A stretch of DNA of 9,363 nucleotides from Hyphomicrobiales bacterium (GTDB taxonomy: Bacteria; Pseudomonadota; Alphaproteobacteria; Rhizobiales; JAJFHC01), in the NCBI GenBank assembly GCA_021775835.1, contig JAJFHC010000097.1, forward strand, positions 1 to 9,363. Reading direction: 5' to 3'. The notes beneath the pieces were generated by a model. It saw only the letters and a program-made list of their open reading frames with translations. It did no database searches and was not told the DNA's origin. Shown here one piece after another: positions 1-6,417 of this stretch (its first letter is position 1; each line of letters opens with the position of its first letter). The translations under genes and the position numbers were made by a program.

Positions 1-430
1 GAATTTGCTGTGTGATTTCGACGATGAGTAAGTTGGCCTGCTTGATACCTCCTTCAACCTGCCCCCTTTTCTCAGCAAGCGCCTTACGTTCTTGGGAAAC
101 GATTTCTGATTCAGGCTCTGCACCCGAAACCGGTGGCGGGCCGAACTTGGATATCTTTTCCGAAAACTGATCCAGCTTTGGCTGTTGTTCGGACAGAAAA
201 ATAAGCAGTTTGACAGTGACGGCTTCAAGACTATTGCGCAAACCGAGCAATTGTTCATCGCTGATATCCTCGCTTGCACTTGTATTGGCGATTTCCTGAA
301 TCTCGATCCGCCAAGTGGCCAGGCTGGGGAAGATGTTTTCGATCGTCGGGCTCTTTTGAGCAAATGCGGATGTCAGAACCACGCAAGCAAGGGCAACAAA
401 GGCCAATCCTGTCTTAGCAATGGATTTCAT
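1..430 (-). CDS. DUF3772 / MscS-family mechanosensitive channel, N-terminal part (partial)
   Basis: The gene reads leftward off the window edge, leaving 143 codons with no stop. It starts MKSIAKTGLAFVALACVV, a typical signal peptide: basic n-region, hydrophobic core and a cleavage site after SAFA at about residue 24. The exported part that follows (about 30-143) is helical and charged: a WRIEIQEIAN stretch, LLGLRNSLEAVTVKLL, then a turn with FGPPPVSG (about 97-104), then SQERKALAEKRGQVEGG and LLIVEITQQI. This pattern, with the GPPP turn between two long helices, matches my recollection of DUF3772, the periplasmic N-terminal domain of large alphaproteobacterial MscS channels that open under hypo-osmotic stress. 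The MscS pore would lie beyond the edge. The start is supported by AAGGA (complement of 436-440) five bases before the ATG and by the signal peptide. It is divergent from the CDF operon. Family assignment is fairly secure, but the channel domain is not seen. Confidence 0.72.
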   Translation of the reverse strand, partial: MKSIAKTGLAFVALACVVLTSAFAQKSPTIENIFPSLATWRIEIQEIANTSASEDISDEQLLGLRNSLEAVTVKLLIFLSEQQPKLDQFSEKISKFGPPPVSGAEPESEIVSQERKALAEKRGQVEGGIKQANLLIVEITQQI

Positions 431-1062
431 GTACTGTCCTTACGTGATGATCCGCCAAATGCGGCCAGCGCTCCATGGTTTTGGCCGCCTCATGCGAGAG
501 CCTAAAGCCGCTCGCCGTCCAAGATCCTGGAATGTGGTTCAATGAAAGCTAGGAATCGACAACAGATAAGACAAGAGAATATTTATCATATAAATTATAA
601 CAAACACTCATAGGTAAGCTGATACCAGCATTGTTAGGGTCCGGTAAAAGTGGCAAACATGCCATTCAGGTCGGTTATCGCCGAGGTTAGTAAATTTACA
701 GCGGCCGCCTGAGCGCTAGCCAGAAAGCAAAAAGGGGGCGGACCAACGAAACATAACGCATGAGATTTTTTTATTTTACCTATGCGATAAATTCGTTTGA
801 TTTAACTCCATGATCCGCCCATGTTACCGATGCTGGTGAGTGGTTGGGGTGTATCCCGACATTCCGGCAGGCGTCAAACGAGGCCTATCCGTTCTCTGTG
901 ACTGGTGGAAGACCGTGAAAAGCGGCCCGCCACAGACTGGAGGGCCCTAAAGCATACAACTGCGCCTTTTCGGGGCCGCCGGCTGCAATAGTGACAGGCC
1001 GGCGGCCTCCGAGATTCAATTGGTGCTGCATCTCAGCACGTTAACCTCTCCAGAGAGAACGA
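431..1062. other. Divergent intergenic region, no gene seen
   Basis: About 630 bp lie between the MscS-like gene (leftward) and the CDF operon (rightward). An AT-rich block around 575-605 contains an inverted repeat, ATTTAT-CAT-ATAAAT (581-595), and is the likeliest promoter zone for one or both genes, though no clear -35/-10 pair stands out. Nested inverted repeats, GGGCGGA (736-742) with TCCGCCC (814-820) and CGCAT (757-761) with ATGCG (782-786), enclose a T-rich segment. The last 90 bases form the structured leader described separately. I found no convincing coding frame with a start codon. Confidence 0.5.
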
Positions 1063-1073
1063 ATGGCCGCCGG
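974..1073 (+). promoter_or_regulatory. Structured leader with alternative pairing over the CDF start codon
   Basis: GGCCGCCGGC (974-983) and GCCGGCGGCC (998-1007) form a perfect 10-bp stem with a 14-nt loop. A second hairpin follows, GTGCTG (1023-1028) with CAGCAC (1034-1039). A short CTCT/AGAG hairpin (1046-1049 with 1054-1057) then overlaps the weak Shine-Dalgarno AGAGAG (1052-1057). The 9-mer GGCCGCCGG recurs at 1065-1073, beginning with the G of the CDF start codon. The strand at 999-1007 can therefore pair with either copy, and the second pairing would hide the start. No T-run follows the stems, so this is not a plain terminator. That it regulates translation is inference; GC-rich 9-mers can recur by chance. 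Confidence 0.35.
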
Positions 1074-2007
1074 AAAATCGAAAAAAGTCATCTATGCCGC
1101 CTTCACGGGCAATGCATTAATCGCAGTGATGAAATTCACGGCCGCAAGTTTCACCGGATCCTCCGCAATGCTGAGCGAAGGCATTCACTCGGTCGTCGAT
1201 TGCGGCAATCAGCTGCTGCTTCTGTTTGGGATGAAGCGGGCCGATCTGCCACCGGACCGGCATCATCCATTCGGTTACGGTATGGAGCTCTATTTCTGGA
1301 CATTCGTGGTGGCGATCCTCATCTTCGCGGTTGGTTCAGGTGTATCTGTTTACGAAGGAATCGAACGCTTGCTTCATCCCAAACCAATAGAACGGCCGGA
1401 ATGGAACTACGGGGTTCTGGCGTTGAGCATGGTTTTCGAAGGTGTTGCCTGGTGGATCGCCTACAAGGAATTCAACAAGAGCCGCAACGGCATGCCATTC
1501 ATGAAAGCGATCCGTCACAGCAAGGATCCAACGATCTTCACTGTTCTCTTTGAGGATACTGCGGCCATGCTTGGCCTGATGGTCGCATTTTTGGGCGTAT
1601 TGGGAGCCCAATTGCTCGACATGCCCATGCTTGACGGCGTGGCTTCGATCAGCATCGGCATCATCCTCGCCCTGGTTGCTGTCCTGCTGGCAATTGAAAG
1701 CAAGGGTCTGCTCATCGGCGAGGGGGCGGACCCGGAAATCCTTCGCAGGATCGAAGATATGGCCGATAGCGACCAGCGCATCTGGCGGACAAACGAAATT
1801 CTGACCATGCATTTGGGCCCCGACGACATTTTGCTGAATGCAAGCTTCGATTTCATCGAGGGCCTTACGGCTGACGAGGTTGAGAGCGCGATTTCCGAGT
1901 TTGAGGTCCAAATCAAGAACGACTATCCTTCCATACGGCGCGTTTTCATTGAAGCGCAAAGCTGGAAAGCTCATTCAGCCGACGCGTCGCGAGAACCAGG
2001 GGCCTAG
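1063..2007 (+). CDS. CDF-family metal cation exporter (ZNT9-like)
   Basis: A 314-residue cation diffusion facilitator, an inner-membrane metal/proton antiporter that removes Zn(II) or a similar divalent ion from the cytoplasm. Six hydrophobic segments are visible at about 9-30, 32-56, 76-98, 114-134, 160-185 and 189-211, followed by a roughly 100-residue cytoplasmic C-terminal domain. Segment 2 carries SEGIHSVVD, giving the HxxxD metal-site motif (H42, D46). HHPFGYG at 67-73 is the CDF loop signature. Segment 5 has FEDTAAMLGL (E164, D165) in place of the usual HxxxD, which I associate with the ZNT9/SLC30A9-like branch, so substrate specificity is less certain. Length is normal for the family. 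The start is preceded by a weak AGAGAG Shine-Dalgarno. The next gene begins 4 bp after the stop, indicating co-transcription. The family call is secure, the metal is not. Confidence 0.93.
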   Translation: MAAGKSKKVIYAAFTGNALIAVMKFTAASFTGSSAMLSEGIHSVVDCGNQLLLLFGMKRADLPPDRHHPFGYGMELYFWTFVVAILIFAVGSGVSVYEGIERLLHPKPIERPEWNYGVLALSMVFEGVAWWIAYKEFNKSRNGMPFMKAIRHSKDPTIFTVLFEDTAAMLGLMVAFLGVLGAQLLDMPMLDGVASISIGIILALVAVLLAIESKGLLIGEGADPEILRRIEDMADSDQRIWRTNEILTMHLGPDDILLNASFDFIEGLTADEVESAISEFEVQIKNDYPSIRRVFIEAQSWKAHSADASREPGA

Positions 2008-2011
2008 GACA

Positions 2012-3040
2012 ATGGTCAACGTGCCGCAATCAGAGCAGCAGGGAGAATCAAAAAGCACTGACGTCGCTGAAGACGAAGGGCTGTTGTTTGCCTGCAGACT
2101 TGATGGCACGGGTGGTGCCAAGCTCACCGACTGGTCGGATGTCGAGACATGGAGTGCAGAAAGCGGTCCGATCTGGATTCATCTGGACAGCAGCTCCAAC
2201 CGGGTGAAAACTTGGGTGCGCGAACGAAGTGGCCTGACCCCCGTGACAGCGGACGCCATTCTCAATGAGGAAACGCGTCCTCGCGTTTTCCAGGGTAAGC
2301 GTGGTTTCATCGCTATACTGCGCGGCGTCAACACCAACCCGGATGCCAATCCCGAAGACATGGTCGCCATGCGGCTCTGGTGTGATGGAACCAGACTGAT
2401 AACCGTCCGCTATCAAAAGTTGCTGACACCGAGGGATGTACTGGAACAGTTGCTAGAGCACAGCACCGGGCCTGTGACCGTTGCCCAGTTGTTTGAGCGT
2501 TTGATATCCAGACTGACAGAGCGCATGGCAACCATCATAACCGGTTACGACGATGTCTTGGACAGCGTTGAGGAGCAGGTCGAACTGGGCCAAACCGCCA
2601 GCTTGCGCGGCAAACTCGGCGACCTGCGTCGACAGGCTGTCGTTTTGCGACGCTACATGGCGCCGCAGCGCGAAGCGCTTGGCCGGCTGCTTCATGATCC
2701 CCCGCAATGGCTTGATGAGCGTTCGCTTCTCAATCTGCGCGAGGCAACCGACCGGCTGCAGCGTTATATCGAAGACCTCGATGCGGCCCGCGAACGTGCG
2801 GTGGTCGTAAAAGACGAAATCAGCAACAGGCTGTCTGAATCAATGAACCGGAACATGTATGTGATTTCGGTTGTGGCCGCGATCTTCCTGCCTTTGGGTT
2901 TCCTGACGGGCCTGCTCGGCATTAACGTGGGCGGGATGCCGGGCGTGGAGAGTCCTATGGCGTTCTGGATTACCTGCTTCCTGATGGTCTTGGTGCTCAT
3001 TGCGGAAGTTCTGATCTTCCGCAAACTCAAGTGGTTTTAG
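2012..3040 (+). CDS. zntB: CorA-family transporter, ZntB type
   Basis: A 342-residue 2-TM-GxN protein. A long soluble N-terminal domain (about 1-280) includes WIHLDSSS (55-62), a DAILNEETRPRV segment (81-92) and the charged helical stalk 155-280. TM1 (about 283-303) runs into GLLGINVGG, so the signature is GIN (303-305) rather than the GMN of Mg(II)-transporting CorA. GIN is characteristic of ZntB. TM2 (about 317-336) ends in the basic tail RKLKWF. ZntB proteins form pentamers in the inner membrane; E. coli ZntB was first reported as a zinc exporter and later as a proton-coupled importer, so direction is unsettled. I chose ATG 2012 because the N-terminus then matches the family and follows the CDF stop by 4 bp; the open frame extends to 1838 but that part overlaps the CDF gene. 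AGGGG at 1998-2002 is the likely ribosome site. Pairing with a CDF gene supports a zinc-homeostasis operon. Confidence 0.9.
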   Translation: MVNVPQSEQQGESKSTDVAEDEGLLFACRLDGTGGAKLTDWSDVETWSAESGPIWIHLDSSSNRVKTWVRERSGLTPVTADAILNEETRPRVFQGKRGFIAILRGVNTNPDANPEDMVAMRLWCDGTRLITVRYQKLLTPRDVLEQLLEHSTGPVTVAQLFERLISRLTERMATIITGYDDVLDSVEEQVELGQTASLRGKLGDLRRQAVVLRRYMAPQREALGRLLHDPPQWLDERSLLNLREATDRLQRYIEDLDAARERAVVVKDEISNRLSESMNRNMYVISVVAAIFLPLGFLTGLLGINVGGMPGVESPMAFWITCFLMVLVLIAEVLIFRKLKWF

Positions 3041-3169
3041 CTAACAGTCTCGGCCCATTCCTGCCGGTGGTCTATTCTACAACAAAATTTTGCTTCAAAC
3101 CCCATCGCGGACATTCGCATCGCGAAATTGAACGACAGCGAAGTGCTATAATCGGAAACCAACACTAAT

Positions 3170-3435
3170 CTAGCAACGCGATTTCCTGGCAGCGTTTTCA
3201 ATCGATAGGTCAAGCACGCCAGCTTTCACCGCCTTGATAACAATTGTCAGGACTCTGGGAAGCTGGGCCAGCTTGCCGATCTTTATAGACGTTCCCTTTC
3301 CAGAAATGTTGAGGGGCACTCGATTGTATCGAATTTGCGTGAATATCTCGCCATCGGGCTCCTCGGTCCACTGACCAGTCCCACCTGATTGGTCCAGTTT
3401 GAATGTTAGTTCATGGTTGGCCTGATGTGCTACCC
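3170..3435 (-). pseudogene. C-terminal fragment of an unrecognised minus-strand gene, cut by the IS6 relic
   Basis: Reading leftward, an open frame ends at TAG (3170-3172). The clearest part, about 80 residues, runs ELTFKLDQSGGTGQWTEEPD, then GEIFTQIRYNRVPLNISGKG, then KIGKLAQLPRVLTIVIKAV, ending IENAARKSRC. Its composition is protein-like: alternating beta-type segments, a Gly-rich turn and an amphipathic helix. There is no ATG, GTG or TTG start in frame before an upstream TGA inside the IS6 relic, so the 5' end is missing. The upper boundary is placed where IS6 homology begins on the other strand. I do not recognise the family. The most likely reading is the 3' part of a gene interrupted by IS6 insertion; a chance open frame remains possible. 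Confidence 0.35.
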
Positions 3436-3950
3436 ATCTTAGGACCGATGTCCGCGGGGGATGTCAGAAAACAGCGGTCCGTAATGCCTCAATGGAGGTG
3501 GCATTTGGATAGGGTTTTCGTGCGGATCAACGTCAAAATACACTACTTCCGGCTATCCGTCGATCACGAAGGAGAGGTTCTTGAACCGTTTGTCACAACA
3601 AAGCGGAATCGAAGGGCTACTTTGAGGTTTCTAAGACGGGCAATGAAACGCGACGGCCGTCCGGAAGTGATCGTGAGGGACCGCCTTCACTCCTACAGCG
3701 CTGCGATGAATGTTATCGGAAATGCATGAAGCCACGTGACCGGCCGTTGGCTCAACAATCGGGCTGAAAACTCACATCAGCCTTTCCGACGACGAGAATG
3801 GGCGATAGCGGAAACCAGAGCGCAGATTCGCTTTAAGAATTCGTCTCTGTTCACTCATCAATTCACATCATTTCCATCAAGAAAGTCATCTTTACAGTGG
3901 CCAAAAATTCTCACTTAAGCAATCAGCCCATTTTGTCCCAGTGGCGCTGA
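3436..3950 (+). mobile_element. IS6-family insertion sequence relic (broken DDE transposase)
   Basis: The frame from about 3436 reads GPMSAGDVRKQR, then WRWHLDRVFVRINVKIHY, then SVDHEGEVLEPFVT, RFLRRAMKRDGRPEVIVRD and RWLNNRAENSHQPFRRRE. These are the collinear landmarks of IS6-family transposases from alphaproteobacteria. The catalytic triad is still readable: D in WHLD (3508-3510), D in VRD (3679-3681) and E in RAENSH (3766-3768). It is inactive. The N-terminal helix-turn-helix part is gone, an in-frame TGA lies at 3727-3729, and the C-terminus is recovered only by changing frame (about 3845, 3868 and 3932), where FVSVHSSIH, HFHQESHLYSGQKF and LSQWR followed by TGA (3948-3950) match the usual tail. 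I could not identify terminal inverted repeats or a target duplication. The several independent lesions indicate old decay. Confidence 0.82.
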
Positions 3951-4112
3951 CGGGGAACATGTATCGACGTTTGCCGAGGCCCAATAGCAAAAGTCATCAA
4001 TTATGTTGCCATCCGTGTTTAACGCTGCCGAGAGTTGGTGCACAAAGTACGTCGTAAGCTCTGCAATCTCCTGAATTTGGAATTCAGACGCGGCAAGGGT
4101 AAGTAAAGTTAT
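3951..4112 (-). pseudogene. Possible N-terminal-side fragment of the gene interrupted by the IS6 relic
   Basis: On the minus strand, 54 open codons follow a TGA at 4113-4115 and read up to the IS6 border. The core is FQIQEIAELTTYFVHQLSAA followed by LNTDGNIIDDFCYWASANVD. This looks like real protein (amphipathic helix, then an acidic helix), and it has the same strand as the fragment on the other side of the IS relic. No start codon is present in frame, so it is itself truncated or frameshifted upstream. I do not recognise the family. It could be the other half of the same disrupted gene, an unrelated remnant, or chance. Confidence 0.25.
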
Positions 4113-4330
4113 TCAGGTGAGGAAGGTCGCAAAACCTGATTGAAAAAATTCTTCGATGTTCATGCAAAAAATTAGTCTTCTGTGCCAAATTAGCGATTAC
4201 TTGCTTGCAAAAAAAAAGTTTGGAAACTCGCGACCATAATTTTTTCACTTGATGGCGGTCTAGGAGCGACAAGCTCCAGACTTTTGACCCGCCCCCTTAC
4301 GGTTGGCGACTGTTGCACATTGGGTCCAAT

Positions 4331-5548
4331 TCAGAACCCTGCGGTACTGTCTCTCGGAAATGGCAAAACTTCGGCGGACAAACGGCCATCCAGAGCGGCC
4401 GAGATGCGGTTTTCGATATGATCGCTGAGTTTTCGCATGGGTCCCGCATCGCGGCTGACGTAACGACCAGTCATGGCCAGCGTCTTGTGGCCGAGTTTGT
4501 CGCGTACCATGAAAGCATTGGCACCAGTCTGCCCGGCATAGGTCCCAACCGTATGACGCAGGTCATGCAAACGAACATCATCAAGGTCTGCAATCGCCCT
4601 GATGCGTCTCCATGCTTTTTCGATTGTGTTAATAGAAAGTGGTTTGGACAGGTCCGGTCCGTGGACGACCCAAGTTGATTCCGTTGCGTTCGTAATTTCG
4701 GACAGGAGAGCTATCGCAGGGCCCCCGATTGGATGGGATCGTGCACCGCCTTTGGCATCGTCTAGGACGAATGCCCCAACACGAAAATCTACAGATGTTC
4801 GGGCCAAAGAAAGAAGCTCCCCGAGACGGCAGCCTGTCAGCACCAGAAGCCGCACCGAATTGATGACGCCTGGTAGTTCCCTTTGCTCACGTTCCGCTGC
4901 TGCCAGGACCGGGCCGAGGCGGCTGAGTTCGTCTTCGCTGAGAAACCGATCTCTTGTGTTTTCTGGGAAGCGTTCGATTAAGCGGCATGGATTACTTCCA
5001 TCTGAGCGAACGCCCCAGACTTCCGCAAGATTGAACATCTTTGAGAGTATGGACAATGTAAAATTTGCTTCACGTGGTGTTGCGGCCAGCGCACTATGCA
5101 AGTTTGCTATGTCTGATCGGCGAACAGATTCGGCTTTTAAATTTCCTATCTTTGGTTTTATGCGCTTCGTAACAATCCGTCGGGCTTGTTTCGCTGTACT
5201 CGGCTTGTTTCGCCGTTCTACATGCTCGGACAGGTATCTGTCGCAAAGTACCGAAACATTCGGTGCATTACGAGCCGCGGCACGGTCGCTAACAGGATCC
5301 AGTCCACGTGCAACTTCAGCAAGCATCTGTCGAGCTTGTTTTCGTGCCTGATCGGGCGTGAGAATGCCGTGTCTGCCCACCGTTGCTCTGCGGGACCGAC
5401 CGTGGACATTGCGATATTGCACAACATAAGATTTCACACCACTCGGTTTTACCCGAAGACCGAAGCCGCGCAATTCGTCATCCCACAATGCTGTCTCACG
5501 TTCCTCAGTTTGAGCCGCGTCAACAGTTCGCTTCGTTAGTTTGACCAT
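4331..5548 (-). CDS. Tyrosine recombinase / phage-type integrase with arm-binding domain
   Basis: A 405-residue site-specific recombinase of the kind that integrates and excises genomic islands and prophages at tRNA genes. The N-terminal DUF4102-type arm-DNA-binding domain spans about 1-90, with [26 protein letters not shown] and KSYVVQYRN. The core-binding domain covers about 98-185. The catalytic domain has R241 (TGCRLGEL), K266, H328 and R331 (LHDLRHT), H354 ([12 protein letters not shown]) and the nucleophile Y363. All catalytic residues are present and the length is normal, so it could be functional. I chose the ATG at 5546-5548 because AAAGGAG lies 10 bases upstream and the protein then starts [12 protein letters not shown] as in the family. 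The open frame runs on to 5647 without homology. It points away from the tRNA-Leu fragment about 380 bp upstream, which is its likely attachment site. The closest relatives are P4-like and symbiosis-island integrases. Confidence 0.95.
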   Translation of the reverse strand: MVKLTKRTVDAAQTEERETALWDDELRGFGLRVKPSGVKSYVVQYRNVHGRSRRATVGRHGILTPDQARKQARQMLAEVARGLDPVSDRAAARNAPNVSVLCDRYLSEHVERRNKPSTAKQARRIVTKRIKPKIGNLKAESVRRSDIANLHSALAATPREANFTLSILSKMFNLAEVWGVRSDGSNPCRLIERFPENTRDRFLSEDELSRLGPVLAAAEREQRELPGVINSVRLLVLTGCRLGELLSLARTSVDFRVGAFVLDDAKGGARSHPIGGPAIALLSEITNATESTWVVHGPDLSKPLSINTIEKAWRRIRAIADLDDVRLHDLRHTVGTYAGQTGANAFMVRDKLGHKTLAMTGRYVSRDAGPMRKLSDHIENRISAALDGRLSAEVLPFPRDSTAGF

Positions 5549-5785
5549 CGAGTCGGGTCTCCTTTGGAAATCGTAGCACGTAATCTCCATGCTAGAATTT
5601 CGTTGTCGCTTTTGCGCCGACTGGATCCGGACACCACCGGACAACATGTTGGTACAAGCTATCCGTTTGGTATTGTTGTTTTACAGTCGGCTCGGACGGT
5701 TCCGGCAGCTTGCCCAATTAATTACCGTCGATATGATGAACTTGATCCTCTGAACCATCTCGTAGGATCCGCGATACACCAATCA

Positions 5786-5815
5786 GGTAAGCACCGGGTA
5801 AGCAGGAGGTAAGCA
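5786..5815 (+). repeat. Three GGTAAGCA direct repeats phased at 11 bp
   Basis: GGTAAGCA occurs at 5786-5793, 5797-5804 and 5808-5815, each start exactly 11 bp after the last, so all three face the same side of the helix. They lie between the integrase gene and the tRNA-Leu fragment, about 120 bp from the likely crossover. Arm-type integrase sites and recombination-directionality-factor sites are often short direct repeats in this position. The repeats are directly visible; the role is inference. Confidence 0.6.
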
Positions 5816-5816
5816 A

Positions 5817-5873
5817 ATGAACGAGAATGTCACCGTAAACCATCGCGAAGGAAGGTCAAGCACCTCGTTGTAA
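5817..5873 (+). CDS. Possible 18-residue ORF with a strong ribosome site
   Basis: ATG at 5817 follows AGGAGGT (5804-5810) by six bases, as good a ribosome site as any in the window, and encodes MNENVTVNHREGRSSTSL before TAA. The Shine-Dalgarno overlaps the third GGTAAGCA repeat, so it may be a by-product of the repeat sequence. No family is recognisable at this length. It could be a leader peptide, the start of a degraded excisionase-like gene, or chance. Confidence 0.18.
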   Translation: MNENVTVNHREGRSSTSL

Positions 5874-5930
5874 TTACTCTATAAATCGTAATCAGGCGTA
5901 ACATTCAGTAGGCACGCGAATGTAACCAAA

Positions 5931-5990
5931 AGAGACTCAAAATCTGTTGTCCGAAAGGACGTGCCCGTTCGAGTCGGGCCAGGGGCACCA
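5931..5990 (+). other. 3' fragment of tRNA-Leu(CAA): integration attachment site (att)
   Basis: The sequence is the 3' two-thirds of a class II tRNA. The anticodon loop CTCAAAA (5936-5942) gives anticodon CAA (5938-5940). A long variable arm GTCC-GAAA-GGAC (5949-5960) follows, then T-stem GCCCG/CGGGC around TTCGAGT (5963-5979), a 7-nt acceptor strand CAGGGGC (5980-5986), discriminator A and an encoded CCA (5988-5990). No D-arm or matching GCCCCTG acceptor 5' strand lies upstream, so the gene is incomplete. Tyrosine recombinases commonly cross over in the anticodon loop and leave just such a copy at the far end of the element. The polarity places the element to the left and resident chromosome to the right. 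Confidence 0.85.
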
Positions 5991-6301
5991 CTCTCTTCTC
6001 TCTTCAAAAAATTTCAGAGTTTTCGGTTGCCTTTCCCGTGGTGGGGCGACTCGGCTACGATCGGATGTCTGCCTGTCATTGCTTCGGGGAATGTCGGGGA
6101 TTTTCAACGGAGTTGGCAAGCCTAATTCTGGCCGTCGGAAACCGCCTGCGGGAAAGCGAAATGTCATACGTTTTCATGCAATCCCGCGAAGCGCCCGTTG
6201 ACGTCGTCCGCGTACGACATTTTACCCACAGTCAAAGCAATCGGCGTTCGTTTAAAATCAAACAATTTCAAATAGTTAATGACAACCGTCGCTGTGTAGG
6301 C
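5991..6301. other. Non-coding stretch between att site and adhesin regulatory region
   Basis: I found no supportable gene here on either strand. A CT-rich tract follows the tRNA fragment (5991-6004). A small inverted repeat, GTCGT/ACGAC, lies at 6203-6218, and an AT-rich segment runs through about 6245-6285. The short open frames that cross this stretch include antisense readings of the tRNA fragment and are not genes. Confidence 0.5.
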
Positions 6302-6307
6302 CGGGTG

Positions 6308-6323
6308 TTAACCTTTCATTAAC
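6308..6323 (+). promoter_or_regulatory. CtrA-type box, TTAA-N7-TTAAC
   Basis: TTAACCTTTCATTAAC matches the full CtrA consensus TTAA-N7-TTAAC with no mismatch. CtrA is the master cell-cycle and motility response regulator of alphaproteobacteria. The site lies 173 bp upstream of the adhesin start. The match is direct; occupancy and effect are not shown by sequence. Confidence 0.55.
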
Positions 6324-6329
6324 AATGTG

Positions 6330-6347
6330 ATTGGTGCACAGACCAAT
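6330..6347. promoter_or_regulatory. Inverted repeat ATTGGT-N6-ACCAAT, possible operator
   Basis: A perfect 6-bp dyad with a 6-bp spacer (GCACAG) lies between the CtrA box and the CRP-like palindrome. Its left edge overlaps TGTGA (6327-6331), with CACAG at 6337-6341, so it also contains a degenerate CRP-like motif. The binding protein is unknown. Confidence 0.3.
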
Positions 6348-6401
6348 GTGTGCGACTATATCGTTGGCAAATAACAACAATTTCCGTTGCCCTCGCTGAG
6401 G

Positions 6402-6417
6402 TGTGACCTAGGTCACA
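6402..6417. promoter_or_regulatory. Perfect CRP-consensus palindrome TGTGA-N6-TCACA
   Basis: TGTGACCTAGGTCACA is a perfect 16-bp palindrome and an exact match to the CRP/CAP consensus TGTGA-N6-TCACA. Its centre is at 6409.5. A weak -10-like TTTAGA at 6437-6442 would put transcription start near 6450, placing the site at about -41, the usual class II activator position. The adhesin start codon is 79 bp downstream. The palindrome is certain; the promoter placement is inference. Confidence 0.65.

Larger units (their letters stand above)
5549..5930. other. Integrase upstream / attachment region, no clear gene
   Basis: This stretch between the recombinase start and the tRNA-Leu fragment should contain the integrase promoter (read leftward) and accessory recombinase sites. 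It holds a 10-bp palindrome, CAACATGTTG (5642-5651), and the phased GGTAAGCA repeats. Apart from one 18-codon frame after those repeats I see no coding sequence. The sequence is AT-richer than the neighbouring genes. No excisionase gene is visible here. Confidence 0.5.

Noticed and set aside
185..505. Plus-strand 106-codon ORF opposite the DUF3772 gene
   Set aside because: The minus strand has a signal peptide, a ribosome site and a family match; the plus frame has none.
650..810. Minus-strand open frame reading FLASAQAAAVNLLTSAI and similar
   Set aside because: It looks slightly signal-peptide-like but has no start codon in frame and would need a frameshift to reach the nearest ATG; too weak to call.
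4263..4277. GGAGC-GACAA-GCTCC hairpin after the integrase gene as a terminator
   Set aside because: The stem is only 5 bp and no T-run follows it in the direction of integrase transcription.
4602..5351. Plus-strand 249-codon ORF
   Set aside because: Antisense to the integrase, whose catalytic residues fix the coding strand.
5548..5557. TCGAGTCGGG also present at the integrase start, matching the tRNA T-loop (5969-5978)
   Set aside because: Only ten bases, outside the crossover region; a chance match is likely, and it is not evidence of a second att site.
5937..6167. Minus-strand 76-codon ORF ending in a WCPWPDSNGHV-like sequence
   Set aside because: This is the well-known spurious antisense reading of a tRNA-Leu 3' end, not a protein.
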